NCBI RefSeq assembly: GCF_037975245.1
Contig: NC_092568.1
Coordinates: 42,461,631-42,525,630, forward strand
Origin: Apostichopus japonicus
Lineage: Eukaryota > Echinodermata > Holothuroidea > Aspidochirotida > Stichopodidae
DNA length: 64,000 nucleotides
Reading direction: 5' to 3'
Below are positions 25,101 through 40,100 of this stretch, one piece after another; the first letter of the stretch is position 1, and the number at the start of each line of letters is the position of its first letter. The position numbers and the translations under genes are program-made. The notes below the pieces were generated by a model. It ran no database searches and was not told the DNA's origin. It saw nothing but the letters and a program-made list of their open reading frames with translations.

Positions 25101-28100
25101 ATGATGTAACAATATTAAACTAGGTTTGTTTGAAAGTTTAAGCCACATTTGTCTGAGAGTCCATATTGCCATGGGTAACCCATCCACAATAAACAGCTCC
25201 CCCTCTTCAAGGCTTCCCCACCATCTTTAGGGTTGATAGGCTGTCCATTCACAGTGACTGTACCACTTCAGCATAGCATATGCAATGTTGCCTATTGTTG
25301 CATGTTTACTCCACTGCAGCATAGTATTTGCAATGTTGCCCATTGTTGCATGTTTACTCCATGGCAGCATAGTATATATGCAATGTTGCCTATTGTTGCA
25401 TGTTTTTTCCAGGTAAGAGTTCAACTACAGCCTAAAATATGCTTAACTTAAACAGTCATCATCAATATTGCAATCATGAGAGTCCTGTAGTGATTTAATA
25501 TCATATAATAATTTCAAAGCTGCTCTCAACACAAGCATTCACTGTAATAGCATCCCCTTTCCTCGGATAAAATTTGGGCCCTAAATCCACCTGGTTTATA
25601 ACAGACACCAAATACAATCATTCACTGACTGGGATAAGTAGGGGCGACAAGAAAAGAAAGAGTAGCCAATAGGGTGTTCATACAAGCATTTGGTGATGTA
25701 AGATACAGTACCGAAAGAAGTTTTCCCTCTGCAGGCATGTATGGAGGACGATTATTGAGGCGCAGTTTGGTCTGCAGAGTGTTGAAAGCCGTTTCTAGCT
25801 GTCCCTTCTGCTCTGCTTTAGGAGGTTTCTCTTGACGACGGTAGGCACGAAAATCATCAAGTTTATTCTAGGATGGACAGAAAAAAAAGCTCAGATAAAC
25901 TTCCAGCGATTTTCACTAAATGAAATTTTGTTAAACCCTACAGTTTTCAAATGTACAGAAGTGGTGTAATAGTTTTATAAAACATTTGCATCATTCAAAT
26001 TCAAGTTACAAGAATGTTTAGAGCTAGAGGGTTTACCTGAAGAGCAGGAACAGTAAGTTCAGGCACCGAGCGGTCTTCTAGCCAAGGCTTCTTTCGGTTG
26101 ATCCATTCAAGAAGCTGAAAGAAATAAGAAACATTGAATGAAATGCACTAAAGAACCTCTCACCATTAAGCCTGTTTGAGTCTCAGTATTATTATGCTTC
26201 AGGATTAGCATCGGTAGTAAGACATTCATGTCTGTAATTCAGTGGAGTTTGCTAATAATAATAACATACTATATGCTGACTGAATGCTGAGATGCTATAA
26301 TGAAGGCTTAATTAATGCATCATTGCATTAAGTTAGATCCTCACCAATGTTATGGAGATATCACTAATTTATACTTGATGTATATCGACTTATTTAAACC
26401 ACACTCTCTTATGAAGGCCTCATAAAATCTCTAAAGGAAGACCACATGGAGATATCTCATTGAAGACCTCATTGAGACATCCCAATGAAGACCTCACTGA
26501 GACCTACCAATGAAGAACTCACTGAGACCTACCAATGAAGACCTCACTGAGACCTACCAATGAAGACCTCACTGAGACATCCCAATGAAGACCTCACTGA
26601 GACCAACCAATGAAGAACTCACTGAGACCTACCAATGAAGACCTCATTCAGACATCCCAATGAAGAACTCATTCAGACATCCCAATGAAGAACTAACTCA
26701 GACCTCACTGATAAATATCTGACTGAGATCTCAGCACTTCATACCTGATCTAGACTTGACTAATCAGGCTCAATCGAGGCCTTTATAGTTAATACCTCAC
26801 TGAGATCTCACTCAATATTACCTGATTAGACATCTCCAGTTAATATTTCAACAAAGTTTAGAGTCTGAGGATTAATTTCACTTACATCACTTGCTAGTCT
26901 GTCATACTCTTCCATCAACTGTTCGTTTTCTCTGTTCATACTGAGTACATTGCCAATACGGGAAGCTGCAGTCTCAGCCTGTAATGAGATGAATATAAAG
27001 TCAAGAGAATGTATAAATTGTATGCGGATTTGGATATCACATAAACGACAAAACTAAGACTATGTGAATTAAGAACAAGCTGTGTAGTACCATGAGCACC
27101 TAGAACTGACTTGAGTTATTAATTGATGTTAATTTATGCATACCTTTTGTGCTCCAGCCAGGGCATGGTAATAAGAAGATACATAGGTCATAATGGATCT
27201 CTCATCAGGCTTGGGGGTGTTCACAATCTCTGTAAGTGTAGAAGGAAAAAGAGGAGATCAGTGTGAATGACATACATCAAGTAGACAAGACAATACAAAA
27301 GTATCAAAACAAGGAAACGTTTATCAAATTTTGACAATTTAAGCCTTGTACCGATTACCAGTGAGGTCCAAGGGCCTGTGTCTTAGGGGTTCAGTGTGGG
27401 GTTGGTATGGTAGAGGGGCAAAACTCACCAAAGCATGGGATGGGGGGAATAGTACGTGTAAGTAGCCTTTTTCTACTAGGAATGTATAATACAGAACTAC
27501 GCTGTGGAACATGAAATATATCAGGAAATTAAAAGACTTGTTAAATCATTTCATGATTAATCACTCCTCTATAGGTTCAAGAATATTGCCTCCCTCTACT
27601 TAAGACTTATTTGTTTTGGCTGATTTAACAAACATGCTGCTCCAAAGGAAATGTTTTCAGTGCCAAGAATGTCAAGGAAATGTAAGATATAAATTACCAA
27701 TGTTACTTTAGCTTAGATCAATGACTTGTGGATAATCAGCTTCATCAAGTTATTCTCAACATACCTTCTGCCTCCAACATTTTTGGGACATCTAAGTATT
27801 TCTCAGCGACTTCAAATGCCAAGTTCAAGTTTGTCATTGGGTCATCCTGTGAAAATAATTAAAAATTGTTAGAATATACATAAATGACATAACTATTGCA
27901 TACATATAAATACCACGATTGTACATGGTGGTCAGTATGAAATAATGCAATACTAAGACAGAACTGAATGGTTTTTAGGATGAATTCCCAAACCACACCT
28001 CATCATATAACCAAACATGAAATATCCAAAAAACACTCAACCACAGAAGTATCTAGACCACACCTCATCATTAAACCAAACATGAAATATTCAGAAAACA

Positions 28101-31100
28101 CTCAACCACAGAAGTATCTAGACCACACCTCATCATTAAACCAAACATGAAATATCCAGAAAACACTCAACCACAGAAGTATCTAGACCACACGTCATCA
28201 TTAAACCAAACATGAAATATCCAGAAAACACTCATCCACAGAAATATCTAGACCACACCTCATCATTAAACCAAACATGAAATATTCAGAAAACACTCAT
28301 CCACAGAAGTATCATACTACTGCCACATTATTACTTTTGAGTCTTTAACCCTAATCACTAGCCCAGAAGAAGCTAAAGACAACCAAAACAATACAGATCA
28401 ACCTTTCACCTGCTTGATTGTATGTAACTTCTAATCACTGTTTAACTCATATTTTTCTTATTTATCTTGCTTTTACTTCAGTTTCAGTTTTACCAATTTT
28501 ATTTAATTGTTATTTGTGGTTCGGCTTTTATGTTTTCACGAGTCTCCTCTTTTAATGTTTGATGTCAATTGTATTTTAAACCAGAAGATAAGCAATGACT
28601 GATCAAGTCACCCATGACAAGAAACCCTTAAATAATTGAGTTTCCATCTATATTTAACATTCATCCTTTAATTGTGAAATTTGATCTATTTTATTGTCTT
28701 GTAATAGCATCATCGATGTGAGACACCACAAATGATGCTTGGCAACTTTGTGACATCTATAGTGAGACACCAAGCATGATGCTTGGCAACTTTGTGACAC
28801 CTACAGTGAGACACCAAGCATGATGCTTGGCAACTTTGTGACATCTATAGTGAGACACCAAGCATGATGCTTGGCAACTTTGTGACAACTATAGTGAGAC
28901 ACCAAGCATGATGCTTGGCAACTTTGTGACAACTATAGTGAGACACCAAGCATGATGCTTGGCAACTTTGTGACAACTATAGTGAGACACCAAGCATGAT
29001 GCTTGGCAACTTTGTGACACCTACAGTGAGACACCAAGCATGATGCTTGGCAACTTTGTGACAACTATAGTGAGACACCAAGCATGATGCTTGGCAACTT
29101 TGTGACAACTATAGTGAGACACCAAGCATGATGCTTGGCAACTTTGTGACAACTATAGTGAGAAACCAAGCATGATGCTTGGCAACTTTGTGACAACTAT
29201 AGTGAGACACCAAGCATGATGCTTGGCAACTTTGTGACAACTATAGTGAGACACCAAGCATGATGCTTGGCAACTTTGTGACATCTATAGTGAGACACCA
29301 AGCATGATGCTTGGCAACTTTGTGACATCTATAGTGAGACACCAAGCATGATGCTTGGCAACTTTGTGACATCTATAGTGAGACACCAAGCATGATGCTT
29401 GGCAACTTTGTGACACCTACAGTGAGACACCAAGCATGATGCTTGGCAACTTTGTGACACCTACAGTGAGACACCAAGCATGATGCTTGGCAACTTTGTG
29501 ACAACTATAGTGAGACACCAAGCATGATGCTTGGCAACTTTGTGACAACTATAGTGAGACACCAAGCATGATGCTTGGCAACTTTGTGACAACTATAGTG
29601 AGAAACCAAGCATGATGCTTGGCAACTTTGTGACAACTATAGTGAGACACCAAGCATGATGCTTGGCAACTTTGTGACAACTCTAGTGAGACACCAAGCA
29701 TGATGCTTTAGATTATAGAAATATTCCACTGTAATTAATGAATCGTTACATATTCTGCACTTGAGATAGGGAATGGAGGGAGAGGGGTTAGGAAGGATAG
29801 AGGAGGGTGACTAACAACTACTTAGGGTTAGGGTTAGAGTTAGGGGTTAGGGCAGGTGGTATGCAGGTAGTATTTTAATGCTTGTCAGCTATTACTCTAC
29901 CAAGAATTCAGAACTAATGCTCATTAATTTAAATGTATTATTCAGAAATTTAACTGACAGTGAACAAGAGTCCATTAAGTGATCAACTTTTAATGCATTG
30001 GACCAATCAGCTCACTGAAGGATATGCACAAGATATGAGAGATTCCAAGTGATACTCTTATCTATTGATCAATTTATGTTTACATATTTTAATTATGGAG
30101 AGGAATTATACTTCCCCATCTCTGGGGCTGCTCATCTTCCTGTCATGAGTAATACTTTGGTATAAATCTCATTCCATTCCAGACTTCTTGCGGCATAATC
30201 AGCTATGTTAGACTACAGTCACAAATAAATCCATAGCCAGATGTAGTTCTACCTCTTATTCTTTCATCCTGGTCTATTTTTAAACTTCTCTCTTCCAGCT
30301 GTCTCAATACCGTCTACGAGCTGTATATATTTGGTGGGCAATATCATCATATATCAGTACTGTACAATACTACACCCTAACTCTGACACCTCACTGATGG
30401 TACCAGTCTAGTCAAGAATACCAGTATAATGATGATGATACTGATTGAGTCAGTCACATCATCTTCTAACTCTGAAGTTCATTCTTTAAATTCCTGTGAC
30501 ATTCTTATCCTCCTCCTGGCATAAGGAGTTCAGTCTATCTTAAAGAAACCTACATCAGTGCTTCCAATGACCAAGACAAGGGCCATTAATAATCATCTCA
30601 TCTAACCAACAATATGGCAAGGTCTTCATTCAGCACTCATAAAACTCACAAAGCAACAATTCACTATTGCCTTTTACAGCCTTTGCTTGGTTTTTACCGG
30701 CAGTCAGTATTTCATTGATGGTACCTAACTGATATATATAATGTGGAAATTGACTCCATTTGTAACATCACTCAAGGTTGGTTCCTCTGTGCATCACTTG
30801 GACCTAACAATTTGTCCCCTAATCATCATAGAGGGAACAAGGAATAGAAACGGATGGATGGGATGGGGAGGAAAGGGTAGGGGAGAGATTGGGCTTGCCA
30901 ACAGCACAACAGGCTACTTTGAATTGCCCATATATACAATGTAAACTAACCATGCATATATGCTATTCATTAATCAGTCCCCACCACCCCCTACTCCATA
31001 CCACCCCCTAGTCCATACCACCCCTACTCCATAACACCCCCTATTCCATACCACCCCCTATTCCATACCACCCCTACTCAATAACACCCCCTATTCGATA

Positions 31101-34100
31101 CCACCAACCATTCCATACCACCCCCTAGTCCATACCATCCCCTAGTCCATACAACCCCCTAGTCCATACCATCCCCCACTCCATACCACCCCCTATTCCA
31201 TCCGCTACTAACATACCACCCCCTACTCCATACCACCCCCTAGTCCATACCAACTCCTATTCCATATCACTCCTATTCCATATCATCCCCTATTCCATAT
31301 CCCCTATTTCATACCATCCCCTACTCCATACCATCCCCTATTCTATACCACATCCTATTCCATACCACATCCTATTCCACACCACCCCTATTCCATACCA
31401 CCCCCCTATTCCACACCACCCCCTATTCAATACCACCTCCCTATTCTATACCACCCCCTAGTCCATACCAACCCCTATTCCATATCACTCCTATTCCATA
31501 CCACCCCCTATTCCATACCACCCCCTTCCATACCACCCCCTATTCAATACCACCCCCTAGTCCATATCACCACTATTCAATACCACCCCCTATTCAATAC
31601 CAACCCCTTATTCAATACCACACCTATCTATGCCTTCCACATCTTGAGTTTTATTACATAAGCAACTAACTCATTCTGCTAAATAATTAACATCAATATT
31701 CTGTAGAACTGCATCAAAGAGATCGCACATAGCTTTAATATTGCCAATGTTAGTTGAAGCATGAGGAATCACACACTGAGAACTAGATCACAGAGATACC
31801 ACCACCATAGTAACAGTGCAGAACCGGAGAGCCCAACACAAACTATTTCAAACTCCCCTCAAGACTTGTGCAGGTGCTTATAGTATAGGATGAACAGCTT
31901 CAATTAAAGATTAAAGTTAAAGAACAATACATTCAGGAATATTCACATCAAATTAAATTCAGAGTTTTGATCAAATTGACCAATTATCTCTAAACTTCAG
32001 GAAATTCACATAAAGGACAAAGCAAAAGTACCAAACAAAAAGAGAGATGAACAAAAGAGGGACTATACCCATCTACACCTTCACTCTATTTTATCTATAG
32101 ATGATTATGTTTTATTGCACATTAGCACGAATTCCTACAAGCTGGCCAATGACCCATCTTTTGATAAAAGTTAAGTAATGTTATAAATTTAATTTCTTGG
32201 AGAAAGTAATTCATAAATACATTCTTTCTCAATAAAAGTGATCACATATATGTAGCATTAATAAACCAAACCAATTATTGAATTCAATTTTGTTTCATAC
32301 AAACTCAGGAAATGACTCATTTCATACTTTTTAAAGAAAGATTTTTATCAGATGCAGTTTTTCATATAGCACGGCTGTCATGCACAACCATACATGTAAA
32401 ACACACACTTGAATTTATAGTCATACACAACACTAGGTCATCAATGACACAGACCACACATACAGTGCAAAGAACTCTAAAACTATGCATACTGACTGTA
32501 CACACCATAACGATGGGGAAATTGCATTGGTAACATAGTTCTGTATTTTAATAATCATAAAACAAGACGAGACAGATTTAAAATAACTTCACATTCCAAT
32601 AGAGAAACAAAAACAATAAACACACGTCACAAACAAACAGAATATGAAACTCACATGGACCACCAGACACTAAGGATAATAAGTTAGGCTGATGATACCT
32701 GACCTGGATCACACCCCTCACAACCCTACTGATTACTCTGCTCTCCTCTTTGGTCCCTGTTACCACCCAAACCATGTCATTTCATGTGGCTGTGTTCATA
32801 TGTTATGCATTAAGTAAACTGCCAAAAGTATATGGTAGTGGCACACAATGTAGGCAACTGTAAAAGTTCATGGTTTGTTTACAATATGTAAGATGTGCTC
32901 ATGTGTAGTGCAATGAAATGATCACATCTGATCCTATCTTGTACAGTAAACTGATCACATCTGATTATGTCTCATGGGATTGACTGATCACATCTGATCC
33001 TATCTTGTACATTAAACTGATCACATCTGATTATGTCTCATGGGATTGACTGATCACATCTGATCTTGTCTTGTTCAGTAAACTGATCACATCTGATTAT
33101 GTCTCATGGGATTGACTGATCACATCTGATCTTGTCTTGTTCAGTAAACTGATCACATCTGATTATGTCTCATGGGATTGACTGATCACATCTGATCTTG
33201 TCTTGTACAGTAAACTGATCACATCTGGTTATGTCTCTTGGGATTGACTGATCACATCAGATCTTGTCTTGTACAATAAACTGATCACATCTGATTATGT
33301 CTCATAGGATTGACTGATCACATCAGATCTTGTCTTGTACAGTAAACTGATCACATCTGATTATGTCTCATGGGATTGACTGATCACATCTGATCTTGTC
33401 TTGTTCAGTAAACTGATCACATCTGATTATGTCTCATGGGATTGACTGATCACATCAGATCTTATCTTGTACAGTAAACTGATCACATCTGATTGTCTCA
33501 TGGGATTGACTGATCACATCTGATCTAGTCTTGTATAATAAACTGATCACATCTGATTATGTCTCATGGGATTGACTGATCACATCAGATCTTGTCTTGT
33601 TCAGTGAACTGATCACATCTGATTATGTCTCTTGGGATTGACTGATCACATCTGATCTTGTCTTGTTCAGTAAACTGATCACATCTGATTATGTCTCATA
33701 GGATTGACTGATCACATCAGATCTTATCTTGTACAGTGAACTGATCACATCTGATTATGTCTCATGGGATTGACTGATCACATCTGATCTTGTCTTGTAC
33801 AGTAAACTGATCACATCTGATTATGTCTCATGGGATTGACTGATCACATCAGATCTTGTCTTGTTCAGTGAACTGATCACATCTGATTATGTCTCATAGG
33901 ATTGACTGATCACATCAGATCTTATCTTGTACAGTAAACTGATCACATCTGATTATGTCTCATGGGATTGACTGATCACATCTGATCTTGTCTTGGTCAG
34001 TGAACTGATCACATCTGATTATGTCTCTTGGGATTGACTGATCTCATCTGATCTTGTCTTGCACAGTGAACTGATCACATCTGATTATGTCTCATGGGAT

Positions 34101-37100
34101 TGACTGATCACATCTGATCTTGTCTTGTACAGTAAACTGATCACATCTGATTATGTCTCATGGGATTGACTGATCACATCAGATCTTGTCTTGTACAGTA
34201 AACTGATCACATCTGATTATGTCTCATGGGATTGACTGATCACATCAGATCTTGTCTTGTTCAGTGAACTGATCACATCTGATTATGTCTCATGGGATTG
34301 ACTGATCACATCTGATCTTATCTTGTACAGTAAACTGATCACATCTGATTATGTCTCATGGGATTGACTGATCACATCTGATCTAGTCTTGTATAGTAAA
34401 CTGATCACATCTGATTGTCTCATGGGATTGACTGATCACATCTGATCTTGTCTTGTACAGTAAACTGATCACATCTGATTATGTCTCATAGGATTGACTG
34501 ATCACATCTGATCTTATCTTGTACAGTAAACTGATCACATCTGATTATGTCTCTTGGGATTGACTGATCACATCTGATCTTGTCTTGTACAGTAAACTGA
34601 TCACACCTGATTATGTCTCATGAGATTGGCTGATCACTGCCTGATATTTAACAGGTAACTATTTTTACAATTAAGTTTATTTTGATACAGATATACTTTC
34701 ACTACTACTTAAGTTTCCCTTACAGAGAGTATTGTTATTGCATTGTGATATTTACTTCCTTTTGTTTTATTATTATACTTCTGTAATATCTTCATCATTG
34801 GGACTGACGATTACTTTGTTTTGCATATGAGAGACCATGCATGGGAAATGTATCTAGTTGTAATATTGAGATTTCAAGTCATCGAGTTACAATTACTAGC
34901 AGAGGTTATAGATTCATAGTTTCACTATCTAATCTGCCTGCATAATACAGACTTAACCAGAAACACACAACAGTTTGAGGGAATAACATCTAAAGTTCCT
35001 TATTGATCACACCTGTCAATAAACCTTAGAAAAGTTATAAAATCAAACAATACTACACTTAAATAGCTTTATGAAAATTGAAACTATTTATTGGGGTAAA
35101 GTCCTTCTGGCTGGTTGTTTGTAAGGTACATCCACTAATGATAGTCATCTTTTCAGCAAACTAACTAGGTGTGTTACACTAAATGTCTAAGCAAAGACTA
35201 GCAGATCATAAATACAGTTCGATAAGAGCATTGTAAACCACAAAGGTTAGAACTAAGTCCTTTATTTATCAGATCAACTCAGAACAAGGGTTTACTTTTA
35301 ATATGTTTAAGTGTTTTGAGCTATGATATTACATGGTGAGTGTATATGTAAAATTGATAGAGCTATTTATACCTTGTTTAGGACTACCATACTTCATGAT
35401 GAAACCTTATTTATGCAAAACTATAAAATGTATCATAAACTATCAGGAACAAACAGTTTTCCCACAATATATAGGAAGGGAATTTGATTACCCTAAGAAA
35501 GGATGTAAGACCCTCCCCACTGCACCACTTTTATATACATGTAATCCAGATATTATGTAGGTATGTAATTCAGGTACTACATCCATGATGTCATATTGTA
35601 TGTGTGTTTGCTTGAACACCAGTCACTTTGTATTTAACATTCCAATGGTTAATGAGCAAACATTGGCTGACAATTGATGTCTCTAAGAGCTGAATAAATA
35701 TGAGCATGTAACTCATACTGCAGATATAGAGTATTTAACTCATACTGCAGATATATAGTATGTAACTTATACTGCAGATATAGAGTATGTAACTCATACT
35801 GCAGATGTAGAGTATGTAACTCATCCTGCAGATGTAGAGTATGTAACTCATACTGCAGATATAGAGTATGTAACTCATACTGCAGATATAGAGTATGCAA
35901 CTCATACTGCAGATATAGAGTATGTAACTCATACTGCAGATATAGAGTATGTAACTCATACTGCAGATATAGAGTATGTAACTCATACTGCAGATATAGA
36001 GTATGTAACTCATACTGCAGATATAGAGTATGTAACTCATATCGCAGATGTAGAGTAACTCATATCGCAGATATAGAGTATGTTACTCATACTGCAGATA
36101 TAGAGTATGTAACTCATACTGCAGATATAGAGTATATAACTTATACTGCAGATATAGAGTATGTAACTCAGTCATACTGCAGATATAGAGTATGTAACTC
36201 ATACTGCAGATATAGAGTATGTAACTCATACTGCAGATATAGAGTATGTAACTCATACTGCAGATGTAGAGTATGTAACTCATACTGCAGATGTAGAGTA
36301 TGTAACTCATACTGCAGATATAGAGTATGTAACTCATACTGCAGAGGTAGAGTATGTAACTCATACTGCGGATGTAGAGTATGTAACTCATATCGCAGAT
36401 GTAGAGTATGTAACTCATACTGCAGATGTAGAGTATGTAACTCATATCGCAGATGTAGAGTATGTAACTCATACTGCAGATATAGAGAATGTAACTCATA
36501 CTGCAGATATGGAGTATGTAACTCATACTGCAGATATGGAGTATTTAACTCATACTGCAGATATAGAGTATGTAACTCATACTGCAGATGTAGAGTATGT
36601 AACTCATACTGCGGATGTAGAGTATGTAACTCATACTGCAGATGTAGACTTTGTAACTCATACTGCTGATATAGAGTATGTAACTCATACTGCAGATATG
36701 GAGTATGTAACTCATACTGCAGATGTAGAGTATGTAACTCATACTGCAGATGTAGAGTATGTAACTCATACTGCAGATGTAGAGTATGTAACTCATACTG
36801 CGGATGTAGAGTATGTAACTCATATCGCAGATGTAGAGTATGTAACTCATACTGCAGATATGGAGTATGTAACTCATACTGCAGATATGGAGTATGTAAC
36901 TCATACTGCAGATATAGAGTATGTAACTCATACTGCAGATATAGAGTATGTAACTCATACTGCAGATGTAGAGTATGTAACTCATACTGCAGATGTAGAG
37001 TATGTAACTCATACTGCAGGTATAGAGTATGTAACTCAAACTGCAGATATAGAGTATGTAACTCATACTGCAGATATAGAGTATGTAACTCATACTGCAG

Positions 37101-40100
37101 ATGTAGAGTATGTAACTCATACTGCAGATATAGAGTATGTAACTCATACTGCAGGTATAGAGTATGTAACTCATACTGCAGATATGGAGTATTTAACTCA
37201 TACTGCAGATATAGAGTATGTAACTCATACTGCAGATATAGAGTATGTAACTCATACTGCAGATGTAGAGTATGTAACTCATATCGCAGATATAGAGAAT
37301 GTAACTCATACTGCAGATATGGAGTATGTAACTCATACTGCAGATATGGAGTATTTAACTCATACTGCAGATATAGAGTATGTAACTCATACTGCAGATG
37401 TAGAGTATGTAACTCATACTGCGGATGTAGAGTATGTAACTCATACTGCAGATATAGACTATGTAACTCATACTGCAGATATAGAGTATGTAACTCATAC
37501 TGCAGATGTAGAGTATGTAACTAATACTGCAACATGAATTAGTCATTGTCTACTGGTAATACATCAAACCTGACTAGATGTTAACTTAATTAAGGTACTT
37601 GCAACAGTCTCCCCAAGTAAATGAATAGTGACCATGTTTAAATGCTGACACAACAATTACAGCCTTCACTCCATCCTGTCCACAGAAAAAACTGGTCAAT
37701 GTTTCAAGTCACATCCAAGTATCTTTTATTTGACCACATCAGTCACGAAGTGTCAACATTTTTGTTACCAAAATACTTTAATTTGCCACATATAAATTAT
37801 CACTGAACACTTTCCAAATCAAATCACATTTTGCTACATGAATACTAACTCACTATGCTTATTCATGAACATTATGAAAATCAACTGTTCTTTAGACTTG
37901 TTAATCAACTATCGCAAATGATCAGATCACAAGTTAATCGGGTCAGTCATCTATTCTGATCACAAGTTAATCAGATCAACTGTTTCAAATCACAAATTAA
38001 TTTACTTAAGTGTTTCTCTTCACATATTACTCATGTATGTCAACTGTTTCTATTCACAAGATAATCAAGAGAATATTTTCCATTTACAACTTTTCAATTC
38101 ACTAATTAATCAGATATGTCGGCTAAGTCAACTGTTTCTTATCATGAGATAATCATGTACATCAACTAATCACCGGAGCAGCTGCATTTGATCTCTTAAA
38201 TACAGAACATGAAGATGAGATGTCCTTAATTGGTCTCCAACAAGGGTCACTCTAGGAATCCTGCTGCTCCCTTGACATCCCAATTTAACCTGATGGGTCA
38301 TTGCCTAACAAGAACCAATCAAACTCCTTTTTATATTAGAAGCTAATGAGTAGGTTTCCATTAAAGACCACCTTAGTCTACCAGCTAGTAAATCAAAACT
38401 TGAAGTCTTCACTAATCATAACATTCAACTGGTCTAAGCTAGCTAGAGTTTCCAGAAATAAAGTTTACAGTTCACCATCCTTAGCAGGTTAGCTTCCAAT
38501 CTCTGCATTTAGTGAAACTCATGGTTAAGCTTGCAAATTTTAACTACACATCATAGCATTTACATTACAGTGAAACAGCCAAAAGAAGAGTCTTCCATGA
38601 AACAAGAATGAGACTGGGGTTTGATCCCTGGTCAGCCGTTATGCCAGGTAGTTTGGCCACTCCCCTTCCCAACAAAGAAATGGATCCCTGGTCAGCCGTT
38701 ATGCCAGCGCTACTGTGGCCTCTCCCTTCCCAACAAAGAAATGGCTTATCAGGGATAGCCACTCCAGGCTGAGTACAAGATTGCCACGGTCACTGGCTCC
38801 AATCCTACCATAGCCAAAATGTCTTTATTCTTTTGCAAATTTTGTTAATAATTTCCCAGTTAGTTTTCCGTTATTGATTCACTTACAAATGTTACATGAA
38901 GCAGCGTTTCTCATCTAAGGTAATATTGAAATCATATATCCCTTTATAGAACCAGTGGATATTCTTTGTGAGTCTATCAAGTATCCTATCAACCAAGCAG
39001 GTATTAGAATATCTCTATTACATGTTAGTAAGAAAATTTTAGAGGGATTGGGGTGTTGGGGAAGGGAGAGGGGAGACATTCTGGAATTTGCAAGCGTTTG
39101 GTGGTTTGACAAGAGAATGTTGCAAATATCTAAATTTCCATTAGAATCTTACATTCCAGAGACAAAGCTTAAAAGAAGGATGCAAAGTGCTTGAAATCTT
39201 TTAGTTTTAATTCATTCCAGTCACATAGAAATGAATTCTTCATGCAATTAAGAATATCTCGGCCTGCCAAAGCAAGCAATTTCTACTTTAAACAGGGAAT
39301 TCCCTTATGGATGAGTTCTAAAGGCAGGAAGCAGGAAATTACAATCTTCTGGTCAAGGCAATAGGTTCACATACACTCTTAACTATAATTATAGCAACAC
39401 CAGGCACTGGAGTATCAAAACTGTCTGAGTAGTCTGATATAAGTGACCTAATTTGTGTTGTGGCTTGCATGCCTTTTAATCAACATTACTAATTAAAGAC
39501 TAAGCCAGCAGCAAACAGCACAGATTTTCATCTGTTGTCATCTCCTTTAAACCCCTTTTACAAACTATTTCTATTTAATACCATTTTATGGTTTGTTGAA
39601 TTGAAGGTGGTCATTATAACCTTTTATACGTTAACTAAAACATTTTTAACTCTGCCCATGTTTCAGTTCCTGTTAATTGTCACCTCTATACATACTAGTA
39701 GTAATTATTCATTTTACTTTTTTTATGTTTTGGTCACTATAAACTTAATGACAAATTTTGAGAAATAAAATTTAAAAAAATCTCAGTGCAAATAATTGAA
39801 TGGTATGATAACAGTGATGGATGATTTTTTTTAGAAACATGACAGAGAAGTCTTTTACCAAAATAAATAATAGAATTTTTCAGTAAAGCATGACAAAGAT
39901 TGGGGCAAGCACAGTTTAATGTCAAGAGAAAGTTTTGTAGCCAGATTGGTAGAGCTGATATAAAGCAAACCCAGAATGAGATGAGGCAAAATGTTGCAAT
40001 TTCTTTTCCTATTTTGTTCATTTTCCCTTTCATGAAGGTAATTACTGGAACAAACAATAGTGTACAATGTATACAGTATTATAGTTTACACTACTGTGCA

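Noticed and set aside
36509-37537. 342-codon repeat protein on the plus strand, plus similar minus-strand frames
   Set aside because: Product of a stop-free 27-bp intronic array; no splice sites, start context or unique sequence support it.
39535-39768. Hydrophobic 77-codon plus-strand frame as a small membrane protein
   Set aside because: T-rich intron sequence gives Phe/Leu-rich frames by composition; no start context or conservation evidence.
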